A model generated the notes under the pieces. That model was not told where the DNA came from and did not search any database. It was given only the letters and a program-made list of their open reading frames with translations. This document shows, in pieces, positions 28,013-39,494 of a DNA stretch of 64,000 bases. Within the stretch, counting starts at the first letter, position 1, and each line of letters starts with the position of its first letter. Position numbers and translations under genes: made by a program. The DNA is from Marinobacter sp. 2_MG-2023 (GTDB lineage Bacteria; Pseudomonadota; Gammaproteobacteria; Pseudomonadales; Oleiphilaceae): the NCBI RefSeq assembly GCF_030546935.1, contig NZ_JAUOPH010000004.1, positions 248,001 to 312,000 of the forward strand, given 5' to 3'.

Positions 28013-31000
28013 GTGCCAAAGTCTACCCCCCGCAACTTACTTGAACTTCATCCCAAAAGAACTAACACTCTAATGATAGACAAGGGTAAATCCCGGGCCA
28101 CAGCGAGCTGCACATTGACCAAATCTTCTGATAGCGAGGCCGACCGAGAAAAAGTGCACCCGGACACACGTACCGGGGCATTGCGTTCGTCGGAAAGTGC
28201 ACGCATTCACAGATTAACCCAAATGTACCGTGCACTTAGCGAAATCAACCAGGCCATTGTCCGCATGAGTGACGAGGAAGAACTGTTTCCTCTTGTCTGC
28301 CGGATTGCAGTTGATTTCGGCGGTGTCAGCATGGCCTGGGTCGGGGTTGCCGACCTCGAATCCGAACAAATTATCCCGGTAGAAAGTTATGGCGCTAATG
28401 CGGATTATCTGAAAAACATACAAATTTCTACACGCGAGGACAGACCGGAAGGCCTCGGGCCATCGGCAACGACTTACCGAAATAACGTTGCCATGATCAC
28501 AAATGACTGGGCAAGCAACCCTCTAACGGCGCCCTGGTATAAAAAGGCCAGCCATTTTCACTGGGGTAGCAGCGGCAGTTTTCCCATCCAGCGGAGCGGT
28601 CAACCCTTTGCAGTCTTGTCGGTTTATCACAATGACGAAGACTTTTTCGACAGCGAAACGACAGCCCTTCTCGACGAACTGGCCCGCGACATTACGTTCG
28701 CCCTCGACAACTTTGACCGGGGAACAGCACATCATCATGCCCTGGAAGCCCTTCGAGCCAGTGAACAACGTTTTCGTGCCTATTTCGAGCGCTCAATGTT
28801 TGGCATGGCCGCTACAGATGCAGATAAAGGCTGGATAGAGGTCAACCAGGCGCTTTGCGACATGCTTGGTTACACAGCCGAAGAGATTATGGCAACGAAA
28901 TGGCCTGATCTGACCCATCCTGATGACCTGGAGCCCAACGCGACGCTCTACGAGCAGTTGATTGATGGCTACATTGATGAGCTGTCTGTTGAAAAACGAT
29001 TTATCCAAAAATCTGGCAATGCAATTGATACACACCTGGCCGTGCGCGCTGTTCGAAACGAGGATGGCAGCCTCGCATACACAGTAGCGCTGATTGAAGA
29101 CATTTCACTTCGAAAGCTGTCTGAGCGACGCGAGCAAATGCGACAAAAGACTCTTGAAAGAGTTGCCAAAGGCGGCTCTCTCATGGAAATCATGTCGCTG
29201 GTCATCGAATCGGCAGAATCGATTTACCCCGAATCCATGTGCTCAATTCTACTTATGGATAGCGAAGGGGAGCACTTGTTGAGCGGGGCAGCGCCAGGTT
29301 TGCCTGACTTTTATAACGACGCTATTAATGGCGTAAAGATTGGTATGAATGTCGGCTCTTGCGGAACCGCTGCCTTCACAGGAAAGCGCACAATTGTCGA
29401 AGACATCGCCTCTCACCGTTACTGGGAAAACTACAAGGAGCTAGCTGCCAGGGCAGGTCTTGGCTCATGCTGGTCAGAACCCATACGTTCAGCATCAGGG
29501 GGTGTATTGGGCACGTTTGCTATTTACCGCAAAGAGCCCGGGTTACCTGACGAACAGGAAGTCGCTTTGATAGAGAGCGCGACAAGCCTGGTGGGTATTG
29601 CTATTGAAAGAGTCCGTGCAGAAGAGGAGCTGCACCTTGCATCGTCAATCTACATCAATAGCGCGGAAGCCGTGCTGGTAACAGACGCCGACAACAAAAT
29701 CGTTGCACTCAATCCAGCGTTTACCAAAATAACCGGTTACACACTTGGCGACCTGGAGGGCAAAGACCCTGTACTTCTCTACTCGGGCCGTCAAACCGCC
29801 GATTTCTTCAAAGGTATATGGGATGAAGTCGCTCAGCGAGGTTTTTGGCAGGGCGAGGTCTGGAGCCGCCGCAATACGGGCGAAGCCTTTCCTGCATGGC
29901 TCACCATCAATGTTATTCGCAATGATAAAGGGCACATCCAACGTCATGTAGTGATGGGGTCTGATATCACAAACAAAGTTCGGTCAGACGAACTGATATG
30001 GCGCCAGGCAAACTACGACTTCCTGACTGACCTGCCAAATCGTTACATGTTCCAGGATCGACTGGAACAGGAGATCCGAAAATCATTACGCCATGATTCA
30101 TTGCTCGCTCTTTTATTCATTGACCTTGACCATTTCAAAGATGTTAACGACACCCTCGGGCACCCTGTGGGGGACCAGTTACTGATAAAAGCCGCAGCGC
30201 GCATTAACAGTTGTGTCAGGGACTCAGATACCGTAGCCCGCATGAGCGGTGACGAGTTCACCGTTATCTTGCCCAGGCTTGCAAATACAGCTGCTGGAGA
30301 AAAGGTGAGCGAACAAATCATCAGTGCGCTGGCAGAACCATACTTCATCAATGGCGAAATCATCTATATCCAGGCCAGCATCGGCATAACCTTTTGCCCG
30401 GACGACGCGTCAGAGGTTGATCAGTTAGTAAGCAACGCCGACCAGGCCATGTATGCGTCAAAAGCAGCAGGGCGGAACCGTCTCAGTTATTTCACCCAAT
30501 CTTTGCACGATAAAGCCCGAAATCGCCTGAAACTGTTAAATGATATGCGCTCGGCCATTGAGAACCGGCAGTTCGAGCTTCATTTCCAGCCCATAATCGA
30601 TCTCACCACCGGGCGCGTCGGCAAAGCAGAGGCACTGATACGCTGGAACCACCCGGAGCGTGGAATGATCAGCCCGGCTGAATTTATCCCTCTGGCTGAA
30701 GAGACCGGCTTGATTGTTGGTATCGGCGACTGGGTGTTTCGGGAGGCTGCGGCCAAGGTAAAACGGTGGAGCGAATTGTCTGATACCGAGTTACAGGTAT
30801 CGCTGAACATGTCACCAATACAGTTTCAGAGTGAAGCTTTGAGTATTATGGACTGGCTGGCTTACCTGCGAACTCTCGGCCTGGAAACAAAACACCTGAG
30901 CGTAGAGATCACCGAAGGCTTGTTGCTAAATGCAAGCAAAGACGTAACAGACAAGCTTCTCCAGTTCCGTGATGCCGGAATCCAAGTCGCCATTGATGAT

Positions 31001-31309
31001 TTTGGAGTGGGTTATTCAGCGCTGTCTTACCTCAGGCGCTTTGATATCGACTACCTCAAGATTGACCAGTCTTTTATCCGAAACCTCGAAACGGAACAAA
31101 ACGACCTGGTGCTCTCCGAGGCCATTGTCATCATGGCGCACAAGCTCGGGCTGAAAGTCATTGCAGAGGGGGTTGAAACAAGCGAACAACACCGCCTATT
31201 GCGGGAAATCGGCTGTGATCATGGCCAGGGCTACCTTTTCTCCCGCCCTCTGCCCGCCTCGGAATTTGAGGAGTTTCTCTTGAAAAATACGATGCCGGGA
31301 AGCAGCTGA
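28013..31309 (+). CDS. Cytosolic GAF-PAS-GAF-PAS-GGDEF-EAL c-di-GMP protein
   Basis: Soluble c-di-GMP protein of 1098 aa with no membrane helix. Domains in order: GAF (about 70-235), PAS (245-365), GAF (380-540), PAS (545-665), GGDEF (665-835), EAL (845-1090). The cyclase site reads SGDEF with an RxxD site (RDSD) five residues before. The EAL site is complete (AEALIRW, NMSPIQF, EITEGLL, DDFGVGYSAL, LKIDQSFI, AEGVE), so phosphodiesterase activity is expected and cyclase activity is possible. The frame opens at GTG 28013, with an ATG at 28073 as an alternative start. A strong bidirectional terminator follows. Confidence 0.9.
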   Translation: MPKSTPRNLLELHPKRTNTLMIDKGKSRATASCTLTKSSDSEADREKVHPDTRTGALRSSESARIHRLTQMYRALSEINQAIVRMSDEEELFPLVCRIAVDFGGVSMAWVGVADLESEQIIPVESYGANADYLKNIQISTREDRPEGLGPSATTYRNNVAMITNDWASNPLTAPWYKKASHFHWGSSGSFPIQRSGQPFAVLSVYHNDEDFFDSETTALLDELARDITFALDNFDRGTAHHHALEALRASEQRFRAYFERSMFGMAATDADKGWIEVNQALCDMLGYTAEEIMATKWPDLTHPDDLEPNATLYEQLIDGYIDELSVEKRFIQKSGNAIDTHLAVRAVRNEDGSLAYTVALIEDISLRKLSERREQMRQKTLERVAKGGSLMEIMSLVIESAESIYPESMCSILLMDSEGEHLLSGAAPGLPDFYNDAINGVKIGMNVGSCGTAAFTGKRTIVEDIASHRYWENYKELAARAGLGSCWSEPIRSASGGVLGTFAIYRKEPGLPDEQEVALIESATSLVGIAIERVRAEEELHLASSIYINSAEAVLVTDADNKIVALNPAFTKITGYTLGDLEGKDPVLLYSGRQTADFFKGIWDEVAQRGFWQGEVWSRRNTGEAFPAWLTINVIRNDKGHIQRHVVMGSDITNKVRSDELIWRQANYDFLTDLPNRYMFQDRLEQEIRKSLRHDSLLALLFIDLDHFKDVNDTLGHPVGDQLLIKAAARINSCVRDSDTVARMSGDEFTVILPRLANTAAGEKVSEQIISALAEPYFINGEIIYIQASIGITFCPDDASEVDQLVSNADQAMYASKAAGRNRLSYFTQSLHDKARNRLKLLNDMRSAIENRQFELHFQPIIDLTTGRVGKAEALIRWNHPERGMISPAEFIPLAEETGLIVGIGDWVFREAAAKVKRWSELSDTELQVSLNMSPIQFQSEALSIMDWLAYLRTLGLETKHLSVEITEGLLLNASKDVTDKLLQFRDAGIQVAIDDFGVGYSALSYLRRFDIDYLKIDQSFIRNLETEQNDLVLSEAIVIMAHKLGLKVIAEGVETSEQHRLLREIGCDHGQGYLFSRPLPASEFEEFLLKNTMPGSS

Positions 31310-31333
31310 AAAGGGAGGCAAATGCCTCCCTTT
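31310..31333. terminator. Strong bidirectional rho-independent terminator
   Basis: Perfect stem AAAGGGAGGCA / TGCCTCCCTTT with a 2-nt AA spacer, followed by TTTGTCTTT on the plus strand. It sits immediately after the stop at 31309 and before the convergent PEP-CTERM gene stop at 31354, so it can end both transcripts. Confidence 0.85.
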
Positions 31334-31353
31334 GTCTTTGCTACTTGGCAGAC

Positions 31354-31923
31354 CTAAGCGGATTTGCGCCGCGCAAATCCAAGTCCAGCCAAGCCGAGAC
31401 CTAATAGTGCCAATGTACCCGGCTCGGGAACAGCTGTATTGCCTTTCCAGATCACACCTGTCGCAAAATTTTCGTCGTTAGTGACCCAAAAGTTGAGTCG
31501 ACCATCGCCAGCTATCAGAAAGGGTGCAGACACATAGTCAAAAACATTTATAACCTGTGTCCAGGGCTGGTCGATTTCGTAATCTTCTGAATCAAACAGG
31601 GTTACGCCCTGGCTCTTGATCTGCAAGGTGTCATCATAAGAGACAAACAAAGAGTCAATGATCGCGTCAGTGCCGGTCAGGTTCAGATCCTCCTCCCAGA
31701 TTCGGTATCCCGAATTATCTACGAACCAACCTGCAGTATCCTGTATCCAGGCAGCTCCATCGAGAGCTGTCCCGGTTGGGTCTACGTAGTTGTTACCCAC
31801 TTGGTCGGACAGCGTACAACCAACGCATTCATCGCCAAGGCTGGACATGAAGGGTACTGCCTGCGCCGCTGCCGATGCCAGACTGAACACAACCACACCT
31901 AACGCTAAACTTAATGTTTTCAT
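31354..31923 (-). CDS. PEP-CTERM-sorted exported protein
   Basis: Exported protein of 189 aa. Signal peptide MKTLSLALGVVVFSLASAAA, a CxxC pair (CVGC) near residue 35, a beta-sandwich-like middle, and a C-terminal PEP-CTERM tag (VPEPGTLALLGLGLAGLGF followed by ARRKSA). The tag is recognised by an exosortase, which is not encoded here and must be elsewhere in the genome. The ATG at 31923 follows AAGGAACAAGCAA. Such proteins are usually displayed or released with exopolysaccharide. Confidence 0.9.
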   Translation of the reverse strand: MKTLSLALGVVVFSLASAAAQAVPFMSSLGDECVGCTLSDQVGNNYVDPTGTALDGAAWIQDTAGWFVDNSGYRIWEEDLNLTGTDAIIDSLFVSYDDTLQIKSQGVTLFDSEDYEIDQPWTQVINVFDYVSAPFLIAGDGRLNFWVTNDENFATGVIWKGNTAVPEPGTLALLGLGLAGLGFARRKSA

Positions 31924-32152
31924 TTGCTTGTTCCTTATACGAAGGACTTCATGTTTCGACACAGAGCTGGCTCTTGGTCATTGTTAAAACATTAACAAGC
32001 AAAAAACCCACCAAAAAACATAAATACTTTAAAAACAATACCCTATAAATATCTCACAACCCGTCGAAAAGTGTCAGCCAGAAATATGTATAAAATCTCG
32101 ACACCTAAGGCTTGCCCCCAAGCCGGGCAACAAAAAAACGGCGGTCAAAGGG

Positions 32153-32758
32153 TCAGGCTACGTACACCTCACCCTGTTCAAAGCGAGTCCGCACCCAGGC
32201 GATCTGGGTGTAGGCCGTTGCCAGTTGGTAGTGCGGCGAATCCTTGAACGAGCGCCAACTACCACCCCACACCAGAGGCCCGACGGCGTATTCAGCAACT
32301 GCGTCGTAATCACTTTCGCTCATTGAGTAAGAGCCGTCCTCCCTGAAAATGCCAATATCCCAGGCAATGCCAAAGTTATGATTGCTCTGCCCTCCCCTTG
32401 CTCGCGTTATGACCGGGCCTGGATTACCGTAGCGCCCCTGGCGAAACAGTTGGTTCTGCTCGTAATACGTTCGGGTTCCGGAAATAATTTTCACATTCAC
32501 ACCCCGGCTCAGTGCCCGAATCATGAACTTGCGGGCCTCCCGCTGAGCCCGGATAGAGAGGGAGGCGATATTCTGCTCTGTACGCCGGTCAAAGGTTCCA
32601 TACTCGCGCTTCAGCTTTTCGTATTCACTATCAAAGGCAATTGAAGCCGCTTCGGAGAGGCGCCCCCATAAGCCGTCCAGCGCGCCGCGATAAAAACCTT
32701 CTGATTTCAGAAGCCGCTGAAAAAAGAGCACGTCTTCGCCAAACAATCTGTCGCTCAT
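32153..32758 (-). CDS. M15-family peptidoglycan peptidase with N-terminal binding domain
   Basis: Zinc peptidase of 201 aa. The N-terminal 70 residues form a peptidoglycan-binding-like helix bundle (FFQRLLKSEGFYRGALDGLW). The rest is an M15 (VanY/endolysin L-alanyl-D-glutamate) domain with the zinc motif SNHNFGIAWDIG and a later SPHYQL histidine. No signal peptide is present, as in phage endolysins, but no phage genes surround it. The ATG at 32758 follows GGGAGGTTCAGG. The role may be cell-wall remodelling or prophage-derived lysis. Confidence 0.85.
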   Translation of the reverse strand: MSDRLFGEDVLFFQRLLKSEGFYRGALDGLWGRLSEAASIAFDSEYEKLKREYGTFDRRTEQNIASLSIRAQREARKFMIRALSRGVNVKIISGTRTYYEQNQLFRQGRYGNPGPVITRARGGQSNHNFGIAWDIGIFREDGSYSMSESDYDAVAEYAVGPLVWGGSWRSFKDSPHYQLATAYTQIAWVRTRFEQGEVYVA

Positions 32759-32939
32759 CCTGAACCTCCCGGGTAACCAGTGGTGGTAGCAATGCCCGAC
32801 CACGAATACCACTTCCTCTGGGCTCTACAGCTTCAGAATAGATCATTTTTCATGCCCGGTTGTTACACTCGCTGGATGACGAGCCCACGAATACGAGCCC
32901 GATCTTCTCAGCCAATTTGTCAAAAAAGGACAAGGCTCT

Positions 32940-33527
32940 GTGACACCCAAACGCTGGAAGCTCAACATACGCCCCCGTGAGCTGCCTTTCCGACGACATC
33001 TTGCCCGGGCATCCGTGGCTTTAATCTACCGCCAGTCTGAAGACGCCGGAGTGGAGTTGCTGTTTATCCAGCGGGCCCGTAAGGAAGGAGACCCATGGTC
33101 CGGGCACATGGCGTTTCCCGGAGGCCGCATGCAGCCGGAAGACGCCAACCCCCGGGCCACAGCCGAACGGGAAACCCTGGAAGAAACCGGTGTCGATCTG
33201 GCAAGGAATGGATACTTTCAGGCCAGGCTGTCTGACCTGCTCACTCGCCAACACAGCCGCTGGCGCCCGATGGTGGTCACTCCTTATGTATATGAGTGGC
33301 GGGGGCCGCAAACGGTATCGCCGAACCACGAAGTCGAGAAGTTGCTATGGATCTCGCTCGACTACCTCGCAGCCAAAGAGAATCAGGGCAAGATACTCTG
33401 GCGAACCCGTCTCGGCACATTGAAACTTCCCTGTTGCCGATATCAAGACCACTGCATATGGGGGTTGAGCTATAGCATGCTGCAGGACCTTCTGGCGCAG
33501 ATATTCAGTGATAAGGTGCAGTCGTGA
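32940..33527 (+). CDS. Nudix hydrolase, CoA pyrophosphatase-like
   Basis: Protein of 195 aa with a Nudix box running from GGRMQPEDANP to RETLEETGVDL, preceded by the phrase WSGHMAFPGGR seen in CoA/ADP-ribose pyrophosphatases of the NudL type. The start is GTG at 32940. It lacks the full UPF0035 signature I would need to be certain of CoA as substrate. It stands alone, divergent from the M15 peptidase. Confidence 0.85.
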   Translation: MTPKRWKLNIRPRELPFRRHLARASVALIYRQSEDAGVELLFIQRARKEGDPWSGHMAFPGGRMQPEDANPRATAERETLEETGVDLARNGYFQARLSDLLTRQHSRWRPMVVTPYVYEWRGPQTVSPNHEVEKLLWISLDYLAAKENQGKILWRTRLGTLKLPCCRYQDHCIWGLSYSMLQDLLAQIFSDKVQS

Positions 33528-33728
33528 CACCTGCAAGGCACTAGTCTCCATAGATTGCGGTGCCCTCGGCCTAGGATACGGGTGCGCGGGTCGGCTCACC
33601 ACAGACCCAGGTGCCGTTGTAGCCGATGGCATCACCGGGCAGCTCATATCATTCGCCGAAGTAAAGTGGCTTAGCATGGTAATGCTGTATGAGCGCCATT
33701 ATGCCGCGCCACCAGCTGAACCCCGTCC

Positions 33729-35729
33729 CTAAACCCGGAACCCCTGAGCCAGAGCCTGGAGCTCATTGGCCAGCTCTGCCTGACTGACCGTAACCTGAGA
33801 AATCTCCTGGGAGCCTGAGAGTGTCTGTAGTGACGTGTCGCGTACCGTGGCCATATTGCGGGAAATACCCCGGGTGACAGACACCTGCTCTTCCGCCGCT
33901 GCTGCAATCTGGGTAGCCATGCCAGAGATGCGATCAACATCCCGGAGAACATCTGCAAGGGTCCCCTCCAGAGTCGCGGCCTCATCGGCACTGCGGTTAG
34001 CCAGCTCATGGCTTTCAGTTACCGCCCCGTGGACATCATCAGTGATCGTCTGCAGGCCGGCAATAATGGATTCGATTTCGACCGTAGACTGGTGCGTCTG
34101 CCGCGCAAGTGCGCGCACCTCCTCCGCCACCACCGCAAAACCACGGCCATGCTCTCCGGCGCGGGCAGCTTCAATGGCGGCATTCAGAGCCAGCAGATTG
34201 GTCTGATCGGCAACACTGCGAATCACATCAGTCACCTGCGTAATAGACGCGCTGCTTTTCTGCAGACGCGCGACCTGTCCACTGACCTGTTCAATCGAGC
34301 CTGCCAGGCTGCGGATATGGCGCACACTGGTCTGTACTACCTTACGCCCGTTTTCGCTCTTGCCAGAAGCACTGGTTGCTGCTTCCGCCACATCCTGGGT
34401 ATTGCGGGAAATGTCCTCGGAGGTATTGGTCATTTCCTCAGCAGCCGTGGCAACCTGTTCCACCAGTTGCTGTTGCTGGCTCACCTGCTCGGCATTTTCT
34501 CCAGCGGTCGCTCGAGTCTGTTCAGAGGCTGACGCCAGTTGCACACTGGTCTGATCGATTTGCTTCAGCGCACTGGCGAAGCTCTCCATCAGACTGTTCA
34601 AGGCGGCACCTATCATCCCCATTTCATCTTTCGAGCTGACTCGGGTACGGATACCCAGGTTCCTCTCATCCATGATCTGGCGGAAATCCCCCAGCAACAG
34701 GTTAACTTGTCCGCTCACCCCGCGAATGATCATCATCGCCAGCAGAAGCACCGCCAGTATGACCACCACGCCTACAATAGCCGCTTCTCTCAGGTCAGCG
34801 GTAGCGTCATCAAGCACTGCCTGCGTTCCGGCGGCCATGTCCATGCTAAGGGTATTCTTGACCTGACTGATCGCTTCAACGGCCTGGCTGGCACTGTCGA
34901 ACCATTCAATGTTGGCCATGCCCAGATAACCGTATTGACTGCCAATCAACCGGTCTCGCAATGACTTGAAGTCAGCAACCGGTGCGGATTCCCGCATCGC
35001 CTGGAACGCATCTTCAAAGCCCGCACCCAAAGTGTCACCGGCCAGGGTAAGTAACGCATCCTGGCGTCCCGACGCCCGGCTGATTTCTGAAGCCAGGCCC
35101 AGCGTGGTAGCGCTTTCCTTCAGCACACGGGCACCCGCTTCCATTTCTCGGCCACCCCACTCTGTGGCTTCGGTCATCGCCAAAAAGGCGCTCAACTGAC
35201 GTGTCAAATCCGGCTCACCGGAACGCTGCAGAATCAATGGAAGCAAGTCAATCAAACCCGTGATGCTATCGGTGTAGCGCGCCCGAACCGTTTCAAGGAG
35301 CGGATCACTGCCGTCCATTAAGTTTCCGCGCAGGCCCGCGAGCGCACTCAGCGCGTCATCTACAGTGTTCAGTCGAACCGCCACGATCTGTCGGTCTTCC
35401 ACGGACATGGTGTCGATGAACGACTGCACATTGGTAAGGCTTGAATCTGTGGCCTCTAGTTGCAGCTCCAGGCGTTCCAAAACCCGGCTATCACTGCCGC
35501 CGGTCGTCAGATAGAGTTCCGCCAGCCCGCGCTCCCTTTGCAGATTTTCCAGCAGTGGATCCGCCACCAGCACCAGATTGAACAGAGTCTGCAGGGATTG
35601 GGTATGCTGCAGATTGCTGTAGCGTTCACTGACTGTGGATATCGAAAAATAAAGGATGCCCAGGAGCGCGGGCAGAATAAGCAGCAACAGTTTGCCGCGC
35701 ATTGAAAGGTTTCGAAGCAAGAACAGCAT
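33729..35729 (-). CDS. Methyl-accepting chemotaxis protein with NIT sensor domain
   Basis: Chemoreceptor of 666 aa. Membrane helix near residues 12-30, a periplasmic helical NIT domain (nitrate/nitrite-sensing type, [22 protein letters not shown]), second helix ([20 protein letters not shown]), HAMP, then the signalling domain with the hairpin tip [21 protein letters not shown]. There is no C-terminal CheR-binding pentapeptide. The ATG at 35729 follows CTGGAGAATT and is preferred to an upstream in-frame ATG. The ligand may be nitrate or nitrite by domain analogy only. Confidence 0.9.
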   Translation of the reverse strand: MLFLLRNLSMRGKLLLLILPALLGILYFSISTVSERYSNLQHTQSLQTLFNLVLVADPLLENLQRERGLAELYLTTGGSDSRVLERLELQLEATDSSLTNVQSFIDTMSVEDRQIVAVRLNTVDDALSALAGLRGNLMDGSDPLLETVRARYTDSITGLIDLLPLILQRSGEPDLTRQLSAFLAMTEATEWGGREMEAGARVLKESATTLGLASEISRASGRQDALLTLAGDTLGAGFEDAFQAMRESAPVADFKSLRDRLIGSQYGYLGMANIEWFDSASQAVEAISQVKNTLSMDMAAGTQAVLDDATADLREAAIVGVVVILAVLLLAMMIIRGVSGQVNLLLGDFRQIMDERNLGIRTRVSSKDEMGMIGAALNSLMESFASALKQIDQTSVQLASASEQTRATAGENAEQVSQQQQLVEQVATAAEEMTNTSEDISRNTQDVAEAATSASGKSENGRKVVQTSVRHIRSLAGSIEQVSGQVARLQKSSASITQVTDVIRSVADQTNLLALNAAIEAARAGEHGRGFAVVAEEVRALARQTHQSTVEIESIIAGLQTITDDVHGAVTESHELANRSADEAATLEGTLADVLRDVDRISGMATQIAAAAEEQVSVTRGISRNMATVRDTSLQTLSGSQEISQVTVSQAELANELQALAQGFRV

Positions 35730-35980
35730 AATTCTCCAGCCCTGAATAAAATCTGACTCATTGGACAAGATTCAAGGCAAGAACGGTGCCATCAGAGACG
35801 TAATAAACAACAGGCTTTTACAGCGCAAACCGCACCAGATCAGTGCCGGAGAAGACAAGACACCCTGTAAACGCCCCAAAAAGACTTAACTTCTGTTGAG
35901 ACTCTTCACCCAGTATCCAGGAGACCTGCTTAGGATTATTCGTGATCGCCCCGGAGTCCCCGGGCTGATAATGACCGCCA

Positions 35981-36988
<1,008 letters not shown>

Positions 36989-38782
36989 TTACGCTTCATC
37001 CGCCTTGCGATAGCTACCCTGATAATCAAAAATCCGTTCCTGTACTTGCCAGTAATGCTTCTGTTTCCTGGCAATGACAAAATCCGGTGCGGTTAAAAAG
37101 GCTTGTATCTCAAGCACCTCTTCAACTTTGCTGAACGCATGCGGGGCCTGGCTACCCGACAGACGCCGCCCAAACAGTTTGTTGAAGACGTTGCGCTGAG
37201 CCAGCTTGCTGAAATCAAAAGACTCCCTGAGTTCTTCCCCATCTTCACTGTGGTAAGTGATCCTCAGCTTGCTGCCCTCTCCGCTAAGGGTAATCCCGGC
37301 GCAACGGATCACCATCGCATCTTTGAGTTTCAAGGCGTCTCTTAGTTGATCATCCGGGTCGATAATGGCCTTTTTGCACTGATGACAGTTACGGGCCGCA
37401 ATATCATTCTCGCCGCCACAATGGGGGCACTCCTTGAACCGGAAACGGTAATCGCACTGCTCAGGGCGTAGGTCCCGCGCCTCCGGCTCACCCTCTTCAG
37501 CGGGTTCCAGCAGGCCCTGACAGCGGCGGCCGTAGTGCTCGATCACACGCCCGTTGTCGTCTGTCTTGCCCCAGAAGATATTGGCGAAACCACAGCCCGG
37601 GCAGAAGACCTGCACCGGCTCACTGTCGGGATTCGGTTTCGGCTCTCCCACCTCCGGGTGGTGCAGGTTCACATGGTTGCCCGCGTAATCGATCACCAGG
37701 CAATCCTGCTTCCCCTCATCCAGGCGAAGACCGCGGCCGACAATCTGTTGATACAGGCTGACCGACTGAGTGGGCCGGAGGATGGCGATAAAGTCGACAT
37801 GGGGCGCATCAAAGCCCGTGGTGAGTACGGACACGTTCACCAGATACTTCAACTGCCGTTGTTTGAAGCGCTGGATCAGCAGGTCCCGATCCTTCAGATC
37901 GGTAGCGCCGGTCACCAGGGCGGTTTGCATCTCCGGCAGATAGCCGGTGATCTCGCGCGCATGGTCCACCGTTGCCGCAAAGATCATCACGGCCCGGCGC
38001 TCTGCGGCGAGCTCCATCACCTGCTCGATAATGGCCCGAGTTACACGCTTGTGTTTACTCAGCAGCTGATTGACGTCCTTCTCGGCGTATTCGCCAAAGC
38101 GGTCCTGGGCAACTGCGGAGAAATCGTATTGCGCCACCGCTGCGTTCACCAACTCAGGCTTGGTAAGATAGCCCCGATTGATCATGTAGCTCAACGGCAG
38201 TTCGTAAATGCAATGCTGAAAAGGTTTGGCCTGCTCATCGCCAGAGCCGCGAACAAAGCCACGGTAGTGATAGCGATAGATCCAACCCATGGCCAGGCGA
38301 TAGGGGGTTGCGGTAAGCCCAAGCACCTTGAGGGAGTGATTCTGTTGTCGCAGAAGATCGATGATCCTCTGATACTGGCTGGTATCCTCACCGCTAACCC
38401 GATGGCACTCATCAATGATGACCAACGAGTATTCATCCGAGAACCGGTCCAGATTTGCCGATACCGACTGCACACTGGCGAAGGTCACCTGATGCCGGTT
38501 TTCCTTGCGCTTCAGGCCAGCGGAGAAGATGCCACCGCTTAGCCCATAGCTCTCGTATTTGGCATGGTTCTGCTCTACCAACTCCTTCACATGGGTCAGT
38601 ACCAGAATTTTGCGCCTGGCGAGACGGGCCAACTCGGCAATAACCAGACTTTTACCCGCACCGGTCGGCAGCACAATAACTGCAGAATCGTCAGATTTGC
38701 GAAAGTGCTGCAACGTGGCATCAACCGCTTCCTGCTGATAGGGCCGCAACTTGAAAGGAGCATTCACTTTGAGTTGCCCCAA
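36989..38782 (-). CDS. radD: RadD-like DEAD/DEAH-box DNA repair helicase
   Basis: Superfamily 2 helicase of 597 aa (E. coli RadD/YejH has 586). Walker A LPTGAGKS, DECH box in VIIDECHRVS, SAT-like GLTATPY, and motif VI near QIVGRGLRLDEG. The C-terminus carries a zinc-finger set (CPGCG; CPHCGG; CHQCK). RadD assists recombination and post-replication repair. The apparent start is TTG at 38782, 4 bp after the thioesterase stop, with only a weak ribosome site; a GTG five codons in is possible. Confidence 0.88.
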   Translation of the reverse strand: MGQLKVNAPFKLRPYQQEAVDATLQHFRKSDDSAVIVLPTGAGKSLVIAELARLARRKILVLTHVKELVEQNHAKYESYGLSGGIFSAGLKRKENRHQVTFASVQSVSANLDRFSDEYSLVIIDECHRVSGEDTSQYQRIIDLLRQQNHSLKVLGLTATPYRLAMGWIYRYHYRGFVRGSGDEQAKPFQHCIYELPLSYMINRGYLTKPELVNAAVAQYDFSAVAQDRFGEYAEKDVNQLLSKHKRVTRAIIEQVMELAAERRAVMIFAATVDHAREITGYLPEMQTALVTGATDLKDRDLLIQRFKQRQLKYLVNVSVLTTGFDAPHVDFIAILRPTQSVSLYQQIVGRGLRLDEGKQDCLVIDYAGNHVNLHHPEVGEPKPNPDSEPVQVFCPGCGFANIFWGKTDDNGRVIEHYGRRCQGLLEPAEEGEPEARDLRPEQCDYRFRFKECPHCGGENDIAARNCHQCKKAIIDPDDQLRDALKLKDAMVIRCAGITLSGEGSKLRITYHSEDGEELRESFDFSKLAQRNVFNKLFGRRLSGSQAPHAFSKVEEVLEIQAFLTAPDFVIARKQKHYWQVQERIFDYQGSYRKADEA

Positions 38783-38786
38783 TTCT

Positions 38787-39284
38787 CTATGCGCGACCGT
38801 GGGCCTGTGAACTGAGCTGCCCGGTGTCTACCCGAACGAAGATCGAATCAGCGGTCACCGTGAGCACATCACCGGCCCAGACTTCGCAGATCACACGGCT
38901 CTTGCGACCTACTTCGCCCTCTACCCTGGCTTTGAGGGTCAGTTCCACGCCCATTGGCGTCGGCTTGATAAAGGTGAGGTTAAGCTTGCCTGTAACGCAA
39001 TCCACGCGCGGCAGGCTGCCCGGCTCACGACCCTCGGCACGATAGTGGTAGGCCATGGCAGTCCAGTTGGAGTGGCAGTCCACAAGCATGGCCAGCAAGC
39101 CGCCGTAAACCAGCTCGGGCCAACCGAGAAACTTCGGGTCAGGTGTATGAGAACACACCACGTGAACGCCATCCTCGTGCCAATAGCTTTTCAGCTGCAG
39201 GCCCTCTGGGTGGGCACTTCCGCACCCGTAGCAAACTCCATCCGGAGCGGCCATATCCTGCAAAGCGGCAGAAACGTTGGTCAT
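38787..39284 (-). CDS. PaaI-family hotdog thioesterase
   Basis: Hotdog-fold acyl-CoA thioesterase of 165 aa. It has the family layout CYGCGSAHPEGLQLKSY near the N-terminus and the active-site helix VYGGLLAMLVDCHSNWTAM. The CxxC of CYGCG is common in this subgroup. The ATG at 39284 follows AAGGAAAG. It lies 4 bp before radD, probably as one transcript, a pairing I cannot explain functionally. Confidence 0.82.
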   Translation of the reverse strand: MTNVSAALQDMAAPDGVCYGCGSAHPEGLQLKSYWHEDGVHVVCSHTPDPKFLGWPELVYGGLLAMLVDCHSNWTAMAYHYRAEGREPGSLPRVDCVTGKLNLTFIKPTPMGVELTLKARVEGEVGRKSRVICEVWAGDVLTVTADSIFVRVDTGQLSSQAHGRA

Positions 39285-39494
39285 AATCAGACTTTCCTTC
39301 ACAAAACCACATACAAAAAGCGGCAAGAAAGCCGCAACGGGATCAGCATAATACCGAAAAACCAGTAGCAGCAGTAAAAGGCTAAAGCCCGATCATTCCT
39401 TTACCCTGACCATCCGACCATCGCACCCGGCTCAATCGCATGACAAATTTATTTTCCATCAGGTTAGTCATTTTGTTCACGACCACCTATAGTG

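Noticed and set aside
33528..33728. Gene remnant in the gap between Nudix and chemoreceptor genes
   Set aside because: A minus-strand reading ELPGDAIGYNGTWVCGEP looks protein-like but is preceded by a TGA in frame and has no match in the window; too weak to call.
37535..38542. 335-codon plus-strand frame opposite radD
   Set aside because: Antisense to clear helicase motifs; Leu/His-rich shadow product without domains.
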